NCBI RefSeq assembly: GCF_000686705.1
Contig: NZ_JMLJ01000003.1
Span: 124,001 to 188,000 of the forward strand
DNA from: Clostridium hydrogeniformans DSM 21757
GTDB taxonomy: Bacteria; Bacillota; Clostridia; Clostridiales; Clostridiaceae
Reading direction: 5' to 3'
Length of the DNA: 64,000 nucleotides
The translations under genes were made by a program, and so were the position numbers. The notes beneath the pieces were generated by a model. The model searched no databases. It worked only from the letters and a program-made list of their open reading frames with translations, and had not been told where the DNA came from. Below, in pieces: positions 18,283 through 27,062 of the stretch (its first letter is position 1; the number at the start of each line of letters is the position of its first letter).

Positions 18283-19578
18283 TTATTCATTTAAATATAT
18301 ACTTATACGATTTTGAATCAGTCTTGAGATCTCCTGAGCTGATTTTTGCCCACTAAAAAAAGCTTTAAACTCCTCAGTCATAATCTTTTCCATTGTAGCA
18401 TCTTCAGTTAAATGTATATTTGCTCTATTTACTATTTCATTTAGTCTTTCTATGTCCTGATTTTTAACATTTATTATTGTTCCATTAGGATGAGTAAGGG
18501 GAGCTTCCTTTATTTTTTTCATTTTTTCTTCATATACATTTTTATTGATTGTGAATCCCTTTATATCAAAGTCTAGCTTCTGCACATCTTCTGACATCAA
18601 AAACCTAAGAAAATCCCAGGCTTCTTTTTTTACTGATGATTTTTTATTTATTCCAAGCTTCATAGTTGTTGCAAAGGAAATTTTCCCAACTTCATCACTT
18701 TTTTGAGGTTTTAAATAGGTTTTTCCATGCTCATAAAATGCTGATGGGCCTAAGAAAAAATCTTCCTCAGAAATTGCTAAATAATTAATAAAGTAAGAAT
18801 CTCCTATATATGAAGTCTCATTAGTAGCCACTTTTTTTTCATACATACTCTTTAAAGTATTAAGTAAATTAATAAATGTATCTGATTGAAAATTAGCTTT
18901 TTTATTAATAGAATCCACTAGTTTACTATACTCATCTTTTACTAATTCATTAAACATACGTTCTGGTTCCATATTTGCGATAACTGTACTATGTACATTT
19001 TTATCAAGTAAGGCTTCACCATTTTCAATAAATTTTGACCAATCCCAATTTTTATCATTAATATTTATTCTAGTTTCGCTTATAGCTTCTTCATCACCAA
19101 CTAAGGTTCTAATAGAAAATCTCATAGGCATATCATATAATGTTCCATTTAATGTTGAGTTATTAATAATATTCATATGATAATTGTCTTTGTTAAAGCT
19201 TTTATCTTCATTCATCAGCTCTGTTAAATTGGCAAGTAAATTTTTGCTTGCATAGTTTTCTACAGATAAATGATCAAATTGAAGAATATCTGGACCATTA
19301 TCTGCTAACATCTTGGTATTAGTCTGTTGTATATATTTCTCTACAGCTCCATCTTTCAAAGTATTCATTTCTCCTAGGTACTCATTAATTTGTATATCTA
19401 TATCTGGATGTCTAGCTTCGTACATCTTTTCTGATACCTTTAAAAATTCACTTGCACTAAAGGTAGTAAGTGTTATAACCTTCTTTTCATTGCTTATTTT
19501 ACTAGTGTCAGCGCTGTTACATCCAACTAAATATAGAGATGATAATACAAATAATAAAGCTTTATTTATCTTTCTCAC
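18283..19578 (-). CDS. Extracellular solute-binding lipoprotein of a sugar ABC importer
   Basis: A 431-residue family 1 solute-binding protein. The signal peptide ends in the lipobox LVGC (Cys20). The mature part has the usual pattern of such proteins: ARHPDIDIQINEYLGE near the N-terminus, GPDILQFDHLSVENY near residue 95 and SSVKKEAWDFLRFLMSEDVQ near 310. It should deliver an oligosaccharide to the permeases encoded next. The start is GTG behind GGGAGGAG. The promoter upstream (19686-19725) carries the tandem repeat found at two other promoters here, so the operon is probably under the adjacent two-component system. Confidence 0.9.
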   Translation of the reverse strand: MRKINKALLFVLSSLYLVGCNSADTSKISNEKKVITLTTFSASEFLKVSEKMYEARHPDIDIQINEYLGEMNTLKDGAVEKYIQQTNTKMLADNGPDILQFDHLSVENYASKNLLANLTELMNEDKSFNKDNYHMNIINNSTLNGTLYDMPMRFSIRTLVGDEEAISETRININDKNWDWSKFIENGEALLDKNVHSTVIANMEPERMFNELVKDEYSKLVDSINKKANFQSDTFINLLNTLKSMYEKKVATNETSYIGDSYFINYLAISEEDFFLGPSAFYEHGKTYLKPQKSDEVGKISFATTMKLGINKKSSVKKEAWDFLRFLMSEDVQKLDFDIKGFTINKNVYEEKMKKIKEAPLTHPNGTIINVKNQDIERLNEIVNRANIHLTEDATMEKIMTEEFKAFFSGQKSAQEISRLIQNRISIYLNE

Positions 19579-19685
19579 ATACTTCTCCTCCCAATTTTAT
19601 AGCAAAATATTATATAAATTGAACTAAGTTGTAGTTACTAATGTAGTTGTTCTTCATTTGGCTATATAATTAATTGTAAAGTTTA

Positions 19686-19725
19686 AATATATGGTAAGTT
19701 TTTACAAGTCGTAAGGAAGTTGTAA
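19686..19725 (-). promoter_or_regulatory. Promoter with 11-bp tandem operator, site 2
   Basis: On the plus strand GTCGTAA (19708) and GTTGTAA (19719) are 11 bp apart. On the minus strand this gives TTACGA (19714-19709) as -35, a 17-bp spacer and TATATT (19691-19686) as -10. It precedes the importer operon that starts at 19578. Confidence 0.6.
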
Positions 19726-19735
19726 AGTTATAAAT

Positions 19736-19777
19736 AAAAAGGTCCAACTTATCTTAATAATAAGTTGAACCCTTTTT
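19736..19777 (-). terminator. Terminator of the two-component operon
   Basis: AAAAAGGTCCAACTTA pairs with TAAGTTGAACCCTTTTT around a nine-base loop, 12 bp after the stop at 19790. It separates the regulator-kinase-lipoprotein transcript from the importer promoter. Confidence 0.8.
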
Positions 19778-19789
19778 CATATAATCTTT

Positions 19790-20551
19790 TTACCACTTAT
19801 CAGTTGGAAAATAAATTATCTCCATTACTCCTATTGAAAAGTTGTATACTTTTTTAGTGTCTCCATCAATACAAATTAGTACTTTCTTGTAAGCTGCATC
19901 AGCATCTTCAAATAAAAAGCGGTAGTTAACGCCCTCATTTTGTCTTCTCTGATTTTCATTAACTAGCTTTATATTTTTAATATTACCAATATTATTTTTT
20001 AGTATAAATTCTTCTGCTATTTTTTTTGCTTCTTCTATATAAATGTGGCTCTTTGAAGAAGCTGTCGCCTTATCATTATAATAACCATTAAAAAATACGC
20101 ATTCTCCAGTTTTTGAATCTATTTTCATAGAAAAATATTTGAATTCTGTATCTTTTGCTTGGTTTTCTACTTTATTATAAAAATTCACCTCATATAAACC
20201 ATTTTCTAACGCGGATTTATTATATTCTATCTGCTCTTTTGAATAGCTATTTGGAGTTACTTCAGCTAAGTATTTTTTTATCATAGATGAACTATGGAAC
20301 TCAACATTAGATCCAACCTCTGTTAAATAAAGCTTTATATTAAAATATTTTTCTAAAACTTCTAAAGCTTTTAATTTAGCTTCTTCCTCTGTTAAAACTT
20401 TCTTTTCATTTGATATATCTGAAGTAGAGGGAGTATTTTTATCAAGCTTTTCAATTACCAGTTGATTTTTTTTTATGCTATTAAAATTACCACAGGAAGT
20501 TAAATATATACTAAAAACTATTAATAATGGGATTACTTTCTTATTTTTCAT
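19790..20551 (-). CDS. Lipoprotein linked to the two-component system
   Basis: A predicted lipoprotein of 253 residues with signal peptide and lipobox LTSC (about Cys20). After a short linker it has a PepSY/YcdB-like appearance: EEAKLKALEVLEKYF near the start of the mature protein, and later EEAKKIAEEFILKNNI and VLICIDGDTKKVYNFSIGVM. Such domains are often extracellular modulators of proteases or sensors; that role is an inference here. ATG at 20551 is preferred behind GGGTGGTGA; the gene then overlaps the 3' end of the kinase gene by 11 bp. The overlap and shared terminator make it the third gene of the regulator operon. Confidence 0.75.
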   Translation of the reverse strand: MKNKKVIPLLIVFSIYLTSCGNFNSIKKNQLVIEKLDKNTPSTSDISNEKKVLTEEEAKLKALEVLEKYFNIKLYLTEVGSNVEFHSSSMIKKYLAEVTPNSYSKEQIEYNKSALENGLYEVNFYNKVENQAKDTEFKYFSMKIDSKTGECVFFNGYYNDKATASSKSHIYIEEAKKIAEEFILKNNIGNIKNIKLVNENQRRQNEGVNYRFLFEDADAAYKKVLICIDGDTKKVYNFSIGVMEIIYFPTDKW

Positions 20552-21989
20552 TGTAAGAATCACCACCCTTAAGAGTATTAAATATTAATTTAATTGATGT
20601 ACCCTTGTCCACTTTACTTTCAACTTTAAAGCTTCCATTATGAATATCTAATATACTTTTACATATTGCTAAACCTAATCCTGCACCATTGTTTGCCCTA
20701 GTTCTTGATTTGTCAATCATATAAAAGGGTTCAAAAATTTTATCTATATGCTCCTTATGAATACCTATACCATAGTCTTGTATTACAACTTCATATTTAT
20801 CTTTGTTAATACCAATGTGAATTTCCGAGTTAACTTTGGAAGCTTTTATAGCATTGTCTATAAGATTTAATAATAACACCTTCATTAAATCATGCTCCAT
20901 CAGTAGTTCAAAATCCTTATCATCTATTACTAAGCTTATATTTTTTTCAATGAGTTTTGGAAGCAATGACCCTTTTACTTCAAAAACAATGTTTTTTATA
21001 CTTTCCTTTTGCATTTTAAATTCTTCTTTTTTTAATAGTATTAAATCCATTAGTTTAAAAGATAATTTTTCTAATCGCTTTCCCTCTTTATATATATAAT
21101 CAAGACTATCTATAAAAATTTCCTCATTATATTTGGTGGAACGAAGTAAATTTGCATACCCTATTATTGAAGTTAATGGTGTTCTTAATTCATGAGTTAA
21201 ATTATCAATAAACCTCTGTTTTTCACTATTATTTATTTCTAATTCATTTATTTTTTCCTCAACAACTTCAGTCATTATATTGAAATTTTCTGCTAGTACA
21301 CCAAATTCATCCTTAGAGTTTATTTCTACCTTTTCAGAAAAATTTCCTTTAATTATTCTTTTGGTAGCCCCTATAAGATTCTGTATTGGTTTTGTTATAT
21401 GTTTACTTACAAAATACATAAAGATCATGAAAATCAGAGATACTACTAGATCCAGTTTGATAAAAAAAACATATTGATTTTCTCTTTCCTCATAAATTTC
21501 TGAAATATTGCGTACATAGGTAAATGTATAGGATTTATTGTTTATATTTATTAAGTTTGATATGAATATAAATGATTTATTATCTATATCCTTTATAATA
21601 TATTGTCTTATGTCTGGTTGAAGGGACCTTAGTTCTTCTCTTGTATCAGGGATTTTAAAATTTATATTACTAAATATAATCTTGCTATTTGCATCTATAA
21701 TCTCTACATAAGCATTTTTATCATTGTACTTTTTATAATAATCATTAATAGCATTAGATAAAATTTCATCATCTGAGTTTATATTACGGGAATATCTTTT
21801 TAAGGTGTTATATACAGGGAGACTTAAATTCACTCCTGAATAAATACTCAAATGTTCACCTAAGCATCTATTTATTTCTCTTTTTAATGCTTCATTATGA
21901 ATTTTTTCTATTATTGAAATGCCTGCAAAGTTAAAGGTTAAAATAAATAAAATTAAAGAGAAAATGTATATTCTTTTCCAAAATTTCAT
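20541..21989 (-). CDS. Sensor histidine kinase (HAMP-HisKA-HATPase)
   Basis: A kinase of 482 residues with an N-terminal helix (about 8-28), an extracellular sensor region of about 150 residues, a second helix (about 177-195), HAMP (about 197-250, starting ITKPIQNL), HisKA with the phospho-acceptor in LTHELRTPLTS (His266) and an ATPase domain with LLNLIDNAIKAS, IQDYGIGI and NNGAGLGLAICKS. ATG at 21989 follows GGAGG by eight bases. It begins directly behind the response-regulator stop. It should respond to an extracellular signal and act on the adjacent regulator. A signal tied to the sugar importer or its lipoproteins is the simplest guess. Confidence 0.93.
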   Translation of the reverse strand: MKFWKRIYIFSLILFILTFNFAGISIIEKIHNEALKREINRCLGEHLSIYSGVNLSLPVYNTLKRYSRNINSDDEILSNAINDYYKKYNDKNAYVEIIDANSKIIFSNINFKIPDTREELRSLQPDIRQYIIKDIDNKSFIFISNLININNKSYTFTYVRNISEIYEERENQYVFFIKLDLVVSLIFMIFMYFVSKHITKPIQNLIGATKRIIKGNFSEKVEINSKDEFGVLAENFNIMTEVVEEKINELEINNSEKQRFIDNLTHELRTPLTSIIGYANLLRSTKYNEEIFIDSLDYIYKEGKRLEKLSFKLMDLILLKKEEFKMQKESIKNIVFEVKGSLLPKLIEKNISLVIDDKDFELLMEHDLMKVLLLNLIDNAIKASKVNSEIHIGINKDKYEVVIQDYGIGIHKEHIDKIFEPFYMIDKSRTRANNGAGLGLAICKSILDIHNGSFKVESKVDKGTSIKLIFNTLKGGDSYNEK

Positions 21990-21992
21990 CAA

Positions 21993-22649
21993 TTAATCCT
22001 CCAACCGGTAGCCAATTTTATAAACTGTCTTAATATTATCATTTAAGTCCAGTTTTTTTCTAACCGCCCCAATATGCATATCAACGGTTCTAGTACCTCC
22101 AAAATAATCAAACTGCCAGACACTCTCCAATAACATTTCCCTTGTTAAAGCTATATTTTTATTTTGAATCAATATAAGTAATAATTCATATTCCTTAAGA
22201 GTCAACTCTACTAATTGACCATTCTTCTTTACTATTCTTTCCTTTAGATATACTGTTATATCTTTAAATTCCAAAATTTCTTTAGCTTTTCCGTATCTTC
22301 TAAGTACTGTTTCAATTCTTGCTAACAACTCCATCGCCTCAAAAGGCTTAACAATATAATCTTCCGCTCCTAATTTCAGTCCATTAACTTTATCAAAAAG
22401 TGAGTCTTTAGCTGTTAAGAATATAACAGGAATATTCAAGTGCTCTATCTTATTCATTATAGTAAATCCATCAATACTAGGTAGCATAACATCTAGCAGT
22501 ATCAAGTCAAACTTCTCTTTTTCAATAATATGAAGTGCTTCAAAGCCATCATACACTTCTTTTGAATCATAATTAGCAATATCTAAATTTAATTTTATTA
22601 ATCTTGATATAGCTAATTCATCTTCTACTATTAAAATTTTTTGTTTCAA
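21993..22649 (-). CDS. OmpR/PhoB-family response regulator
   Basis: A 218-residue regulator. The receiver domain (1-120) has acidic E9/D10, phospho-acceptor Asp53 in LILLDVMLP, T in FLTAKD and K in EDYIVKPFE. The C-terminal winged helix (about 125-218) includes ELTLKEYELLLILIQN and SVWQFDYFGGTRTVDMHIGAVRKKL. The start codon is TTG behind GGAGGCG. OmpR-family proteins bind direct repeats at 10-11 bp spacing, which is what lies before this operon, the importer operon and the amidase. It therefore likely controls all three, including its own gene. Confidence 0.93.
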   Translation of the reverse strand: MKQKILIVEDELAISRLIKLNLDIANYDSKEVYDGFEALHIIEKEKFDLILLDVMLPSIDGFTIMNKIEHLNIPVIFLTAKDSLFDKVNGLKLGAEDYIVKPFEAMELLARIETVLRRYGKAKEILEFKDITVYLKERIVKKNGQLVELTLKEYELLLILIQNKNIALTREMLLESVWQFDYFGGTRTVDMHIGAVRKKLDLNDNIKTVYKIGYRLED

Positions 22650-22735
22650 AGATATCGCCTCCAGTGATATTATTTTATTTTGTTTAATGAAGACTACTAT
22701 TATTATTTAACCAGAAGTTTATATTATAAACAATT

Positions 22736-22775
22736 AGTATATGAGAAATTTATTTAAAATGTAAATTTGTTGTAA
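22736..22775 (-). promoter_or_regulatory. Promoter with 11-bp tandem operator, site 1 (autoregulation)
   Basis: On the plus strand AATGTAA (22758) and GTTGTAA (22769) are 11 bp apart. On the minus strand TTTACA (22765-22760) is the -35, an 18-bp spacer follows, and TATACT (22741-22736) is the -10. It lies about 90 bp before the response-regulator gene. Confidence 0.6.
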
Positions 22776-22820
22776 AGTTTCATATACTTATCATTTAGCC
22801 ATATAATCATCTACCTAATA

Positions 22821-22863
22821 AAAAAGGACTATACGTTCTCCTAAAAGCAAGAATGTATAGTCT
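22821..22863 (-). terminator. Hairpin between oxidoreductase and two-component genes
   Basis: GGACTATACGTTCT pairs with AGAATGTATAGTCT, and TTTTTT follows on the minus strand. It is 246 bp beyond the oxidoreductase stop. The sequence from 22864 to 23108 is AT-rich, and I see no gene or other structure in it. Confidence 0.7.
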
Positions 22864-23108
22864 CTTGATGTTAATATTTTATTTTATAATGCTAGCTATA
22901 CCTCTAATAATAGTTAACATTATCATTATTTGAATTTTGATTCAACTTTCTTTCAAAGCCACAACTTTCCTTATCATAATTTTTTATTACCTAGGTAGTA
23001 ATTAGGTATATTATTTAATGTTAAGTCTCTATAGGCTTTATATATAGTTATATATTCCCTGAAACTTATATAAAAAATTTAAATAATTCATTTATAAATG
23101 TTTATTTA

Positions 23109-24494
23109 CTACCTCTTAAATGCTTTAATAAAGGGATTATCTAAAAGAGTATCTACATATAATTTTTTACTTATTTTTACTAATATCTCTGAATAACTAG
23201 GGTAAGGATGTATTACCTTTGTTAGCTTTTTTAAATTAATTCCTAAACTTTTTAAGGTTTGAATTTCTGATATAATTTCTCCAGCCCTATCTCCCAAAAC
23301 ACTTGCCCCTAAAATATACCCCTTTTTATCACATATTACTTTAGCTCTACCCTTAGGATTATTTTTGAATTTTGCTCTATCTAAATCTTTATAATCTTCT
23401 ACATAGACCCTTATGGAGTCTCCATATATTTTTCTTGCCTCATCTTCTCTAAGGCCTGCTCTACCGAATTCTGGTTCTGATAATGTACACCATGCTACCT
23501 TTGAATAATCCATTTTTTCTTTTATTGGAAGCGATGCATTTTTAACTGCTGCAATTCCTTGTACATTTGCCATATGGGAAAATAAATAGGGTCCTACCAC
23601 ATCTCCCACAGCATATACTCCCTTTAGGGAAGTTTCTAAATACTCATTTACCTTTATTCCTTTTAAATCATAATCTATGTTCACTTTTTCTAACTCAAGT
23701 CCTTTTATGTTAGGTACCCTTCCTACTGCTATTAGAATATTCTCTGAGTATATGTTCTCTTCTTTATTGTTTTTTTCAATGGTAAGCTTTATACCATCTT
23801 TATACTTTTCTATATTTTTAGCATTACAAGAAGTATATATATTCACTCCTTCTTTTCTTAATATTTCCTCTAAACTCTTTGAAAGTTCCCCCTCTTCTTT
23901 ATACATTATGTAAGGATTCTTTTCAATTAAATACACTTCAATTCCTATCCTATTCATAGCCTGGGAAAGCTCTACTCCTATGGAACCCCCGCCAAGTACA
24001 ATTATGCTCTTTGGTAGTTTATCCTTATAAAATATATTTTCATTAGTTAAATAATCTATCTTATCTAGTCCATTAATAGGTGGTATCTTAGGGGATGATC
24101 CTGTAGCTATAAATATTTTATCTGCCTTTATTATTTCTCCTTCTACTTCTAATGTGTTTTTATCTATAAACTTACAAAAGCCATTTATATAGTCTATTCC
24201 ATCTTTTTTTAAAACTTCTATACTCTTGGCTTCATAAACACTCTCTACTACTTCCCTTACCTTTTTTAATATATCCTCTGTATTTGGAACTATATTTATA
24301 TACTCCTTGGCCTTATATATATGATTTGCTATATTTATAAAAGCTTTACTTGGAACACAGCCTCCAAAGGTACATTCTCCTCCTGGTCTATTTTTATCTA
24401 TTAAAACCACAGTTTTATTAAACCCTTTTGCTGTATACCCTATGGTTAATCCTCCTGCTCCTGCTCCTATAACTGCTACATTAAATTTTTTCAA
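23109..24494 (-). CDS. Pyridine nucleotide-disulfide oxidoreductase (MerA/RclA-like)
   Basis: A 461-residue FAD enzyme. It has the FAD-binding GAGAGG (9-14 region), a redox-active disulfide Cys41/Cys46 in GGECTFGGCVPSK, an NAD(P)H site around VLGGGSIGVELSQAMNRIG, the second FAD motif GVYAVGDVV and the C-terminal dimer/active-site HPYPSYSE. It lacks a MerA heavy-metal domain and the C-terminal vicinal cysteines of mercuric reductase. It may be a dihydrolipoamide dehydrogenase homologue of the RclA/YkgC type, reducing a disulfide, metal or quinone. No 2-oxoacid dehydrogenase genes are nearby. The start codon is TTG behind AGGAGG. It is probably a single gene. Confidence 0.87.
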   Translation of the reverse strand: MKKFNVAVIGAGAGGLTIGYTAKGFNKTVVLIDKNRPGGECTFGGCVPSKAFINIANHIYKAKEYINIVPNTEDILKKVREVVESVYEAKSIEVLKKDGIDYINGFCKFIDKNTLEVEGEIIKADKIFIATGSSPKIPPINGLDKIDYLTNENIFYKDKLPKSIIVLGGGSIGVELSQAMNRIGIEVYLIEKNPYIMYKEEGELSKSLEEILRKEGVNIYTSCNAKNIEKYKDGIKLTIEKNNKEENIYSENILIAVGRVPNIKGLELEKVNIDYDLKGIKVNEYLETSLKGVYAVGDVVGPYLFSHMANVQGIAAVKNASLPIKEKMDYSKVAWCTLSEPEFGRAGLREDEARKIYGDSIRVYVEDYKDLDRAKFKNNPKGRAKVICDKKGYILGASVLGDRAGEIISEIQTLKSLGINLKKLTKVIHPYPSYSEILVKISKKLYVDTLLDNPFIKAFKR

Positions 24495-24633
24495 TAACTA
24501 CGCCTCCTAGCCTATGTGTTTATAAGTACTTAAGTTTTATTATATCTTATAATATACTAAATATTTAAAACATATTTATATAGTTTATTTTAATATACTA
24601 TATAGTAATATAATATTTCTAGGAGCAGTTATA

Positions 24634-25152
24634 ATGAAGAAGTCTCTAAAAAAATCCTTATATAAACCTTACTCTTTACTAAAACATAAGTTATATTTAA
24701 TATCTAAAGATTTTAGACAAGATATTCCCTATATGACTTCTGCATCAGATTTTGTAAATAAAAATAACTTTTCTAGCCCTACAAATTATTTTATATGGGT
24801 AGATACTAAAAACTTTAAAACAAATGTTTTTCAAGGCTCTAAAAATAATTGGAAGCTTATAAAAAGCTATTTATGTTCTATTGGCAAGCCCCCAACTCCA
24901 ACACCAAAAGGAAACTTTAATGTAGGAATCAAAGGACTCTATTTTGGTGTTAACCATGGTTATAAGTGTTGGTATTATACTCAAATAAAAGATAATTACC
25001 TATTCCACTCTATTTTATATAACCTTGATGGTTCTGTAAGAGATGGTCGCCTTGGAATGGCTATTTCTGATGGATGCGTAAGACTAGCTATACAAAATGC
25101 TAAATGGATATGGGACAATGTTCCAAAGGGATCATCAATTCATATATCTTAA
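24634..25152 (+). CDS. L,D-transpeptidase (YkuD family)
   Basis: A 172-residue protein with a YkuD catalytic domain covering residues 50-172. It includes YFIWVDTKNFKTNVFQG, GKPPTPTPKGNF, HSILYN (His125) and ISDGCVRL with catalytic Cys148. The usual motif is SHGC; here Asp replaces that His. The family makes 3-3 crosslinks or attaches proteins in peptidoglycan. Unusually, no signal peptide or membrane anchor is visible, only a basic N-terminus; a longer upstream start is not apparent. The ATG follows AGGAGC. It is a lone plus-strand gene between two minus-strand genes. Confidence 0.82.
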   Translation: MKKSLKKSLYKPYSLLKHKLYLISKDFRQDIPYMTSASDFVNKNNFSSPTNYFIWVDTKNFKTNVFQGSKNNWKLIKSYLCSIGKPPTPTPKGNFNVGIKGLYFGVNHGYKCWYYTQIKDNYLFHSILYNLDGSVRDGRLGMAISDGCVRLAIQNAKWIWDNVPKGSSIHIS

Positions 25153-25224
25153 GTGAAAAAAGTTTTATTTATATAAATAAAAACACCTTATATTAGAATA
25201 GGTCTTCCTTTATATCTCCCTATA

Positions 25225-25271
25225 AAAATAAACACTATGACTTTCTAAAATAGAAACATAGTGTTTATTTT
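25225..25271. terminator. Bidirectional terminator between facing genes
   Basis: A perfect 15-bp stem, AAAATAAACACTATG with CATAGTGTTTATTTT, lies between the L,D-transpeptidase gene and the HAD gene that face each other. Confidence 0.85.
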
Positions 25272-25291
25272 AAATAGTAAAATTATATATT

Positions 25292-25975
25292 TTAAAGGAT
25301 ACTTTTCAGTTCTATTAAGTTAGCAATTTCATAAGTAGGCTTTATTTCTGTTGTATTAACAATTTTCTCTGGATTAAACCAGCAAGTATCTATGCCGAAA
25401 TTTATTCCTCCTTGTATATCAGAAGTTAAACTATCCCCCACCATTAAAACCTTACTTTTGTCAGTGTAACTTATATTATTTAAAGTATGTTCAAATATTT
25501 TAGGATCTGGTTTTGATATCTTAACTTCCTCAGATACTACTATATATTCAAAGTATTTTGCTATAGTAGATTTTTTTATTCTATTATCTTGGACTTTCTT
25601 AAGTCCATTGGTAATTATAATAAGTCTGTTATTCTTATGTAGCTCCTCCAAAAGTCCTATACTATCCTCATATACATAAGATGCATAGGATAAATGATTC
25701 ATATATGATTCTGCAAATTTTTCTTCATCAAATTTAACCTTTAACCTGTATGATAATCGCTTAAATCTTTCAACTTTTAATTTCTTTTGGGTAATAAGCC
25801 CCTCCTCTAGTTCCTTCCATATAACCCTGTTTATATCCTTATATATATTTAGATGATAGTTTTCGTCATATTCTATATTAAATTCACCCATAGTATTTTT
25901 AAAAGCTTCTCTTTCAGATTTTTTAAAATCAAATAAAGTGTCATCTGCATCAAACATTATAATATCGTATTTCAT
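25292..25975 (-). CDS. HAD-superfamily hydrolase, YjjG-type nucleotidase-like
   Basis: A 227-residue HAD subfamily IA phosphatase. Motif I is MFDADDTLFDF (nucleophile Asp9, Asp11), motif II LIIITNG, motif III Lys in SKPDPKIFE, and motif IV MVGDSLTSDIQGG. The 'DADDTLFDF' form and length match the YjjG/YfnB type of pyrimidine 5'-nucleotidase that removes non-canonical nucleotides. The upstream in-frame ATG at 25987 lies in front of the GGGGGG ribosome site, so ATG at 25975, behind it, is the likely start. It is a single gene, divergent from the Crp/Fnr regulator. Confidence 0.87.
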   Translation of the reverse strand: MKYDIIMFDADDTLFDFKKSEREAFKNTMGEFNIEYDENYHLNIYKDINRVIWKELEEGLITQKKLKVERFKRLSYRLKVKFDEEKFAESYMNHLSYASYVYEDSIGLLEELHKNNRLIIITNGLKKVQDNRIKKSTIAKYFEYIVVSEEVKISKPDPKIFEHTLNNISYTDKSKVLMVGDSLTSDIQGGINFGIDTCWFNPEKIVNTTEIKPTYEIANLIELKSIL

Positions 25976-26227
25976 AATACCCCCCATATAATTAATAATT
26001 TTTATAATTATTAATCTATTGTTTAATTTTTTATAATTATATCATATTCAAATATTATCATTTAACCTAATATCCCAAAAGATTAACTTAATATTCTTTA
26101 CCTTATGTTTTGTACTAATTTTAATATTAAATATATATTCTGATAAATAGTTATATTTCCATTATTCTACTATACTTATACTTTACAACACCTTATAAAT
26201 AAATTACAATATTCTCATGAATTTATA

Positions 26228-26243
26228 TAGGACATATGTCCTA
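26228..26243. promoter_or_regulatory. Perfect 16-bp palindrome before the Crp/Fnr gene
   Basis: TAGGACATATGTCCTA is an exact palindrome ending 14 bp before the start codon of the Crp/Fnr-type regulator gene and just ahead of its ribosome site. The position suits an autoregulatory operator for the encoded regulator. I saw no second copy in the window. Confidence 0.6.
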
Positions 26244-26257
26244 TTAAGGAGAAACTT

Positions 26258-26947
26258 ATGAAAAAAATTTTAGACAAAGACCTTTTAAACCATTATATTA
26301 TTAAACACAATATAGATAACATATTAGATAAAGAAATATTAGAATATGCTACCCTACATTTTTATGAGAAGGATGAATATATATTAGAATCAACCTGTCC
26401 TCTTAAATACTATTATTTACTTGTAGATGGACAAATAAAAATTTCTTATCTTTTTGAAAATGGTAAATCAATGTTTTTAAAATTTTATAAAGATTTTAAT
26501 TCTATAGGAGACTTAGAACTTTTTAAAAATGTTCCTATACTCTGTGATGTTAACTCAATAGAAAGCACTTATCTAATAGCAATACCTTCTGATATCCTTA
26601 GAAAAAAATATATGTATAATATTAATTTCCTTCATCATTTAATAAGTTCTTTAAGTGAAAAGCTTTATGTAACTATTAATAATAGTTCCTATAATTTTGT
26701 GTATCCTCTTATAAATAGATTATCTAGTTATTTAACTCACCATATAACAGATGAAAACTATGTAATTTTAAATTCATCCTTTAAAGAAATTGCTCAATTC
26801 TTAGGAACCACCTATAGACATCTAAATAGAACCTTTAAAGAACTTGAGTCAGAAGAAGTTATAAGGTGTGAAAACAAGAAAATATATATATTAGATAAGG
26901 ATAAACTTCAAGAATTATGCAAAAATCCATATATAAAATCTCTATAA
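26258..26947 (+). CDS. Crp/Fnr-family transcription regulator
   Basis: A 229-residue regulator with an N-terminal cyclic-nucleotide-binding-like beta-roll (about 20-120, with YYLLVDGQIKISYLFENGKS and FNSIGDLELF), a linker helix and a C-terminal winged helix (about 150-220, with FKEIAQFLGTTYRHLNRTFKELE). Conserved Cys for an Fnr iron-sulfur cluster are not seen; Cys48 and Cys93 are isolated. It resembles YeiL/HcpR-like Clostridial members. The effector is unknown. The ATG follows AAGGAG. A perfect palindrome sits just upstream. No obvious target gene is adjacent. Confidence 0.87.
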   Translation: MKKILDKDLLNHYIIKHNIDNILDKEILEYATLHFYEKDEYILESTCPLKYYYLLVDGQIKISYLFENGKSMFLKFYKDFNSIGDLELFKNVPILCDVNSIESTYLIAIPSDILRKKYMYNINFLHHLISSLSEKLYVTINNSSYNFVYPLINRLSSYLTHHITDENYVILNSSFKEIAQFLGTTYRHLNRTFKELESEEVIRCENKKIYILDKDKLQELCKNPYIKSL

Positions 26948-26961
26948 TTTTAATATACTAT

Positions 26962-27014
26962 AAAAAACAGAACATAATTAAAGGAAATAGTTCTTTAATT
27001 ATGTTCTGTTTTTT
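26962..27014. terminator. Strong bidirectional terminator
   Basis: A near-perfect 22-bp stem (AAAAAACAGAACATAATT with its complement ending in TTTTTT) separates the regulator gene from the facing membrane-protein gene. Confidence 0.88.
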
Positions 27015-27062
27015 TATTTTTCTTAAATATTGTATTTTATTAATTTCTTTTTAAATATATTT

